NCBI GenBank assembly: GCA_963971305.1
Contig: CAXARO010001068.1
Span: 27,383-91,382 of the forward strand
DNA length: 64,000 nt
Direction: 5' to 3'
DNA from: Arcuatula senhousia
Taxonomy: Eukaryota; Mollusca; Bivalvia; Mytilida; Mytilidae
Under the pieces are notes generated by a model. That model was given only the letters and a program-made list of their open reading frames with translations. It was not told the origin of the DNA and made no database searches. Below are positions 58,301 to 64,000 of this stretch, piece by piece. Made by a program: the position numbers and the translations under genes. The first letter of the stretch is position 1; each line of letters opens with the position of its first letter.

Positions 58301-58795
58301 GTGTGGGAAACAAAATTTTTGTTCAGTTCAACATTCTGGCTAAGTACCAGAATCATAGAACTTGCCAAATTAAAAATGTACTAGACAGAGTTGGCAAGTA
58401 GTGCCACCAACACCATTTAATATTTACACAGGGTTAATGAAGATCTTATATTTTAAAAAAGATTCTAAATCAACATTGAATATACACTGAACACACTCTT
58501 TTAGATACGATAATCATTTTGAAAGCATGACTTGTGAATTTTTTTCTAGAATTCTCCTCAAAATGCATGTTTGCCAAACTGGCAAGTTGCAGATGAACTG
58601 AACTAGCCAAAATTCTTCTCAACTTTAATTTGGTGAGTTGGATAGTGGCCATTTCAAACACTTTGAAATATCACTTAATCATATTACCATAAAGGCCACT
58701 AAAGTTTCTGAAACAGCTTGTCCTTTGCTTGCACATTCTTGAGCTATCTCTCTAATAATGTTCTTTATTACACTCTCAGCTTGAGCTCTTGACAT
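46389..58795 (-). CDS. CFAP206: CFAP206, cilia- and flagella-associated protein 206, 15 coding exons
   Basis: Exons on the minus strand: 58795-58688, 57775-57692, 57341-57251, 57029-56682, 56219-56127, 54578-54466, 54136-54017, 51785-51681, 51382-51296, 50926-50828, 50322-50180, 49874-49775, 49234-49091, 48196-48108, 46533-46389. The sum is 1869 nt, 622 aa plus TAA, the length I recall for the human protein. Every junction is GT-AG and phases agree. Conserved blocks include AESVIKNIIREI near residue 6, FLEEHRRVLESRLQPVIREI near 96, the ELESLYRKI...SAVLLRSGLGSPTDI stretch, GKGGEGIDDLPAIL, SYEWNEWELRRKAIKL and FLAGLRGGGRTV near the end. The family is an axonemal protein needed for radial-spoke RS2 assembly and sperm and ciliary motility. 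The donor of exon 6 (GTTGGT) is weak; the donor of exon 9 lies in a perfect tandem duplication. Confidence 0.95.
48255..48804. mobile_element. 550-bp MITE in the last CFAP206 introns region
   Basis: AACTCAAAGGATGAGTG and CACTCATCCTTTGAGTT-like ends are inverted over about 45 bp, continuing as TTAAGACCCATATTTGGCCC against GGCCAAAAATGGGTCTTATT. It lies between the exons at 48196 and 49091. No target duplication was obvious. Confidence 0.75.
49428..49615. mobile_element. 188-bp MITE, ATA duplication
   Basis: GGGCTGTTCCAGCAAAACAT and ATGTTTTGCTGGAACAGCCC are exact inverted ends, flanked by ATA (49425-49427, 49616-49618). Confidence 0.8.
51241..51304. repeat. Perfect 32-bp tandem duplication across a CFAP206 splice donor
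   Basis: Positions 51241-51272 and 51273-51304 are identical (ACTTTGTAAATTTATAAGTT then TACCTCTTGAAT). On the minus strand each copy carries the exon tail CAAGAG followed by GTAAAC. The upstream donor at 51295 keeps the frame; use of the second at 51263 would add 32 nt and shift it. Confidence 0.9.
51899..53228 (+). mobile_element. Element B: TATACGACCGC family in a CFAP206 intron
   Basis: Same ends as element A (TTATACGACCGC... and ...CGGCGTAGCTTT), flanked by TTA (51896-51898, 53229-53231). It has a (GTC)n run near 51948-51985 and internal units starting near 52029 and 52518 (period ~489 bp) plus a shortened end. It is inserted antisense to CFAP206. Confidence 0.78.
53271..53733 (+). repeat. 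Direct duplication of exon edge, intron and element B start
   Basis: Repeats 51777-52236 almost exactly (one extra GTC triplet). It includes the last nine bases of the exon edge, the splice acceptor, ~115 bp of intron and the first ~340 bp of element B, then stops abruptly. Confidence 0.85.
53734..53812 (+). repeat. Third, unoccupied copy of the element B target site
   Basis: CCTGTAAAGGTTTTTTAAAC runs straight into CTTTATACTCTATTATGTAG with no element between, the sequence expected before insertion. The left half matches 51869-51898 and the right half matches 53231-53270. Confidence 0.8.
54931..56064 (-). mobile_element. Reverse copy of the 6874-10731 repeat family
   Basis: Read on the minus strand it starts ACTAGAGGCTACCAGGAGCC and GCTCACCTT and ends with AACGACGGACGACAGACGAC, then a stem-loop (TTGCC/GGCAA) and GAGCTAAAAA. 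Internal blocks (ATGGCCGCCATGGCTAAAAA, GTAGGAGTTATTGCCCTTTT) occur twice. It lies in a CFAP206 intron in the transcribed orientation. Confidence 0.7.
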
Positions 58796-60364
58796 TTTGA
58801 CTTGATAATCTATAAAAAAAAATCAATACTTGATACACATTTATTATATTTCTTCCCCCTATCACTATTTAATTTTATTTTTAAAAGAATTATAATGACA
58901 CAATTCAAAAACATTTTCACACTGAAATGCATAGAATGAGTTTGAAAATGTTTAAGGTTTTAAAGCCCTTTTCAACATGCCTGGGCCATATAGGACAGTC
59001 AGTTTTAATGTGGAGGAAACCGGAGTACGCGGTAGATGCTATTTTTCAAAACTTTTTGTTTCAAGTTTTGCAGAAATGACAAAGAATATTTTGCTTTTAA
59101 AACTATTTCAAACATTTTACTTTTTTTGTACTCTGCAAGTATCATAAACTTTTAGTTTAAACATATTTATAAACTTTTGACACAGATGTTCTCTTGTATT
59201 ATTGATGTGTTATTCGCGTGTAAATATTCACTTGTATTTTTTACAATATAAACTTTTTGTATAATGTATGTGGATACTTAAAAACATTTTAAAATTTAAA
59301 AACTACAGAATGACTGCTATTTAAACCGTTTACTGTTTTTTGTGTACTCTGCCATTAATCAAAGCCGGTGTGTTTCCCTTTTTTTACAGATCAAACACGG
59401 ATGGTAAATTCCATTTAATATTCGAATGAAATTTTTTTATTGTGGGATTTGTCATTCATCCTCTCCAGTTAGATCTAGTGCTGAGAACACTTGTATGCCA
59501 ATATCTAAAGAAAAATAAACTTAAAAATGAATGTTCTTGACCATATCATATACTAATTACCCTGCCCAGGGGCTTGCACCCCATACAAATTCGATCACTC
59601 AGTATCACTATCAGCCTTAACTTATCAAAGAAAGAAGAAAACAGAAAAGTATACCAAGACATTTTAATGCTAGTGGGAGAATACATTAAGAACACGAGAT
59701 GATTTGATACTCCTCGTCTCCCACTACCCTGATCATGAGCCTGCACACTTTTTTCCGACAAGTATTGTGAGAATATTATACTGTGAAAAACATTCCGCAT
59801 GAGGGAGCCACTAGCGCATTCAGAGATCAGTCGTGTCTGTATAGACGGCAGGATCAGGATCAGGAAATTGAAACCTGGAAACTGCTTTGTCACCTGTCGC
59901 AATTGAACCCAGTGCAGTGAAGACTTTATGCCTAAGGGTTTAGTTTGGTCATTGAGCCAATGAATGTGAACAAAAATGGTCTGAGAAGTTTAGACTTCAC
60001 ATTACAATATTTACTGTATGATCTGTGACTGTGTGTTCAATCTATTCTCAATGGAATAAAGATTTAGCAATTACCTAGCTCTCATAAACGGTAAAGTGGA
60101 TATAACTGTGCGAATTCTTCAAAGAAAAATTCACGGGAACGTATAAAAGTTGTAGATTTTTAAATGAGAAATGTGGAAAATGAAACTTAGGTCTCCATAT
60201 TGTTTATATCCTTGGATACAATGCGTGCGCATAACCCGGAAAAGAAAGTAGAATCACGTGACACACATGGAAGTCAAAAATTCGTCTGGATGATTGTTGA
60301 ACTTAAATGCAGTGGAATTTTTAATGAATCGATGATTAATCAGCTGAAATGAATAATCAGAAAG
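58796..60364. promoter_or_regulatory. Divergent upstream region of CFAP206 and DOCK
   Basis: The two start codons point away from each other 1.57 kb apart. Near the DOCK side there is an E-box ATCACGTGACAC (about 60254) preceded by CCCGGAAAAG, an ETS-like core. I found no convincing RFX X-box for the ciliary gene by eye. The stretch 59546-59902 has an open minus-strand frame without recognisable domain, and 59165-59400 is a diverged relative of 60822-61040, so part of the region is repeat. Confidence 0.4.
59165..59400. repeat. Dispersed repeat, copy 1
   Basis: ATAAACTTTTGACACAGATG, TTCTCTTGTATTATT and the later ACTCTGCCATTAATCAAA are matched in order at 60822-61040 (ATAAACTTTCGACACAGGTG, ACTCTGCCATCAAACCAA). 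Confidence 0.55.
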
Positions 60365-63300
60365 ATGACCAAGTGGGCTAAATTTGATAATAAAACCAAA
60401 AATGGTATAGGTAAGAATGCTAAGCACTCATAAACTGCAAAAGAAAGTTTGTTTTGAATAAGGAAGTGATGGTTGATGCTGAAGTGGTTGGGGATGATGA
60501 AGATGATTTGACTTCCTATTAGAAAATTTACACCTCCTTATATTAGATCTCAAAAGTTAATTAGATGCATTGTCATTTATTTGAGAAAGATATTGCTTAA
60601 AAGCTCATGTAGATTCATGTACAAAAAATCCATTCCATTGAAAATTTCCATCAAGGGGACAAAATAATTTGCAGCGATGTGTTACTATTTCCCACTGGTT
60701 TTCTGCACCTGCAGACTTTCTAAATCTACTGAAAATCTGGAATATATCCGGGGCAGAAAGATTTTTCCTCAATAGTACTTTCAGTCTATTGTAACTTGGC
60801 ATATTCTGTATGTGTCATAAACTTTCGACACAGGTGTTCTCTCGTGTACTGGTATCAATCACTCGCATGTAAATTTACTCATGTATTATTCACTTTGTAA
60901 CTTTTGGTAGGTGGACACTAATAAAATATAAATAAAATCAATTAAAAAGCTTAAAAAAACAACAGAAAAGGATCTGTTTTGAAAAGCGCTTGCTATTTTC
61001 AGTAAACTGACTAAACTCTGCCATCAAACCAAGTCACTGGGTTTCTGTTATATAATCTTCTGTTTTTCCCACCATGGAGATCCTCCAAATCAATGTGCAT
61101 ACAACCAGTGAGTAGATATAAGTTGTGCTGCAGTTTTTGCCTAGATTCTTCGTAAAGCTCACAATGTAATAATGTTTTACAGTTTCCTTCTCCACACATT
61201 GACAGTATGGCAGATTTTCTACATTAGAGAGGTTGCTGCACTCACATATTACTGTTACTCACATATTACTGTTACACTCAGATTGCTAAAAAGAAATGGT
61301 TTCAAGAGACAACATATCCCCTCATCTTGTTCATTTTGTTGTTGTAAGGTGACTCCAAATTGATTCATTGTTTGTCTGATTAGCAGCATTTGATTTAGTC
61401 AAAACTGAAAAAAAAACCTTTTCTCTTTTTCTTTTTGCCTCTCAAATCCAGATTTGCCTTCATCTTATTCCATCATTTAATTAATATTATAAAAAAAAAA
61501 ATGGTTAAGTCTTTTTGCTCTTAATTTAGAGGAAGTGTCAACATTTAGCTGGATTTGGCTATTTGTGTACATGTTGTTAAACAATTTTGGAAAACAACAT
61601 TAATTATTATTCAAATGTATTATTTATTTATTTATTTCCACTCTGACAGAGGTATATTAAAAGAAATAGATAAAGTTGGTCATTTCTTCTTACTCAAATT
61701 TGATCTTTTTTAGATTATAAGAAATCTAATTGCTTGCCAGGGATAAAATATTTGCATAAAATAATCCATTTATAAATATTTAATAATTAGGCCTGATAAA
61801 GAAATATATGCGTTTCTGGTTTCTTTACCATGTGTTTAAATACCTACCGGGTACCCAAGTTTCTCATGCCAACCCTTGCCTTTTTAATTTTAAGCACATA
61901 ATTGTCTAATTTTAGAAGATTAAATTGCCCTTTACTAGACATACTTGTCTTTACATACATGTAACTTTCTCTACAACAGCACTCAGAGGTGTTATTACTA
62001 AGTTTGCTATTATTTCACATGTTTCAGCTATCTGCAATTTCAATACTGATAGAATTGGATTTCTAAAACTATTTATTGGAGATGTAGTCAATATAATTGA
62101 GGAAGGGGATGGTGAGTATATGATATTATTAGTATGGCTTATGTTTATATATGAGAAGTTAATGCCTTTACTTCCTAGTTGTAAAAGTGTATGTTTTAAT
62201 GTGTTTAGATATACATGTACCTATAGTATTACTGTATCTGTTACATGTACTAAATTGACTTGATATATTACATTTTGTATGTGCTGTGCTTTAAACAAAG
62301 TTTTGCATCTATAATTTTGAAATTTAAGGACCTAGAACATTGTAGAAATTTATTTGTATTTTACTATATGATATTATAAATTTTGAAATTTAAGGATCTA
62401 GAAATTTATTTGTATTTTACTATATGATATTATATATATTTTAGATTGGTACAGAGGTCAGCTCTCCAAGGACAAAACAAAGAAAGGGATATTTCCTAAA
62501 AAGTTTATTCATCTAAAGGAAATAGGAATAAATAGATTAGGGTGAGTTGCATCAGATAACTATTACTGGGTATAAGGAAACTTTTAATAGATTATAGACC
62601 CACCTTATAATTCATTAGTAAATGTAGGGCATAAGTGAAGTTTCTTTAGTGTTGTGTGGTTATATAGTTTATTTAGTGTTGTGTGGTTATACATATATAT
62701 ACATTAAGTTGGACTTTCCCTTATTTCAATCTTGAATGAATCGTTCTTTTTTTAACACAGATTAAACCACAACTTAATGGCTGAATTAGAAAGATTTTCT
62801 ATCTGATAATTTTTTTATGCAAATGAAATAACTTTCAATGGTGAGTGCCTGTAAAGAGGTGAACACTAAATTTACATGTACATTTGGAACTGTAATTGTT
62901 ATAAATTGAATGATATAAATCTGTCCTTTTGCTTGAAAATCATGACATTTTACTTCCAACATTTAAAAAATTGCTTTTGACACTATGTTTATGAATAAAA
63001 AAATGCATTTCAAGTATCTGGAATACATGTCAATGTTTTGACTTGTTTGTAGAATAGAAAAAAAATCACATAGATTAATTAGTATTAAAAATTACTATGT
63101 TTTTAGGTCGCTTGATTTATCTGGAAGAATCTCAGCACAAGAATTACCTTTAATCCAAGAGATTACAACAGTTTTGAGAGAATGGCACAATATTTGGAAA
63201 CAGCTTTATGTGGTAAACTTGCAAAATGATGCATGGAACTCTTATAAAAACAATTAAACAATAAATAGAACCTATTCAATCTAGTAGAACCAGAAGGCAG

Positions 63301-63949
63301 TAGGTGAAATCATGTAAAAACACTCTTAATATTTTTTTTAGGTCAGTGCAGTATTACTAGCCTCTGAAAATTATAAAATCATCATAATATGTACTTTCTC
63401 AAATCATTGTAAATATTACACCAAATATTTTAACATCAGCATTTATAAACCAAATAATTTGTATCTTTGCCATGCTCAGATCACATTTGCCTTTGGAAAG
63501 TTTGACAAAATATTGATATGCTGTGTATGATATTCTTGTTTCAGGAAAGGAAGACAGACTTGCTGAAAAGTGTACAAGAAATGATGCAAGAGCTTATAGA
63601 CCAGCGGAGGAAGATTATGTCTCGAAAACTTACTTCGGTAAGCATTTAATTTTTTTTGGTAATTTTACTATAATGGACATAAAGTCCCCCTTTTACAATG
63701 CCAAAACACCTATTCATAATTGGACATCATGTAAATCATTGTCAAAATTAATTGGAAAATCATTCAGTGTGTCTTTAAGAAATGTAGAAAATACGAGTAC
63801 ACAATTCAGTTAAAGTTTAAAATCAACTAAATTTAAAGATGGATTAAAAATACCTAAGTAAGTTACTTATGATTATATGTTGATTTTTCACAGGAAGAAC
63901 TTCGAGACATTCAGCAGAAAATTGCAACAAAAATAGATTTAGGCAATGC
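60365..63949 (+). CDS. DOCK1: DOCK-A family Rac exchange factor (DOCK1/2/5-like), 5' part
   Basis: Coding exons are 60365-60410, 62028-62111, 62445-62541, 63107-63212, 63545-63637 and 63894-63949; the last continues past the window. This gives 160 codons plus 2 nt. The start MTKW matches the N-terminus of DOCK-A proteins. An SH3 domain follows at about residues 12-70: ICNFNTDRIGFLKL, IGDVVNIIEEGDDWYRG and KKGIFPKKFIHLKE. Then come ELPLIQEITTVLREWHNIWK, the KSVQEMMQELIDQRRKI helix and EELRDIQQKIATKIDLGN, all collinear with DOCK1/2. The family binds ELMO through this SH3 region and activates Rac for cell migration and engulfment. Vertebrate DOCK1, 2 and 5 cannot be told apart here. The DHR1 and DHR2 domains lie outside the window. 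Confidence 0.92.
60822..61040. repeat. Dispersed repeat, copy 2, in DOCK intron 1
   Basis: Diverged copy of 59165-59400 in the same orientation. The rest of DOCK intron 1 (to 62027) has no recognisable exon. Confidence 0.55.
62313..62437. repeat. ~70-bp tandem duplication in DOCK intron 2
   Basis: AATTTTGAAATTTAAGGA-CTAGA and AAATTTATTTGTATTTTACT occur twice in direct order; the second copy ends in the tract just before the acceptor at 62444. Confidence 0.7.
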
Positions 63950-64000
63950 GTAAGTACGAGGGCATACTTTTAAGTAGAACTTTTGAACTTAAAATTTTAT

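Noticed and set aside
59546..59902. 118-aa minus-strand frame upstream of CFAP206.
   Set aside because: No recognisable domain, no conserved splice context and it lies in repeat-bearing promoter DNA.

Overview
This window is animal nuclear DNA, AT-rich and intron-rich, and most likely comes from a marine bivalve mollusc (a mussel-like genome is my inference). The organism call rests on two things. The four recognisable host genes are metazoan with GT-AG introns. The introns are packed with bivalve-type non-autonomous transposons: pearl/HINE-like elements with ~150-bp core tandem repeats, a GACGGACAGAC microsatellite and a terminal stem-loop, plus many MITEs. Nearly all long open frames here are short and meaningless; the real coding sequence lies in small exons that I joined by reading splice sites and family conservation.

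Host genes from left to right. TMEM128 (minus strand, 4 exons, 2720-14299, 197 aa) is a four-helix membrane protein. A sideroflexin of the SFXN1/3 type (plus, 10 coding exons, 28920-40487, 317 aa) is a mitochondrial inner-membrane serine transporter. CFAP206 (minus, 15 coding exons, 46389-58795, 622 aa) is a ciliary radial-spoke protein. The first six coding exons of a DOCK-A (DOCK1/2/5-like) Rac guanine-nucleotide exchange factor (plus, 60365-63949) run off the right edge. TMEM128 and the sideroflexin are divergent, sideroflexin and CFAP206 are convergent, and CFAP206 and DOCK share a ~1.6-kb divergent upstream region. I see no functional link between these neighbours.

Mobile DNA dominates the rest. 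The largest item is an ~11.5-kb Mutator-like (MULE) element at 15041-26564, with 75-bp terminal inverted repeats and a perfect 9-bp target duplication. It carries a decayed MULE transposase with all three catalytic-motif regions still visible, and a second short frame on the opposite strand that encodes a PHD-like C4HC3 zinc finger. At least four smaller elements are nested inside it; one split the transposase reading frame and left a 3-bp duplication.

The most unusual item is a complete 461-bp terminal-repeat retrotransposon in miniature (27765-28225). It has two 177-bp LTRs, a primer-binding site, a polypurine tract and a 4-bp target duplication, and each LTR contains a tRNA-like sequence with a Pol III box A and box B. 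Other notable items are a cluster of TTAA-flanked MITEs in the MULE and sideroflexin introns (including a 2.4-kb near-palindrome), a rearranged transposon insertion in a CFAP206 intron with filled and empty copies of one site, and a perfect 32-bp tandem duplication across a CFAP206 splice donor.
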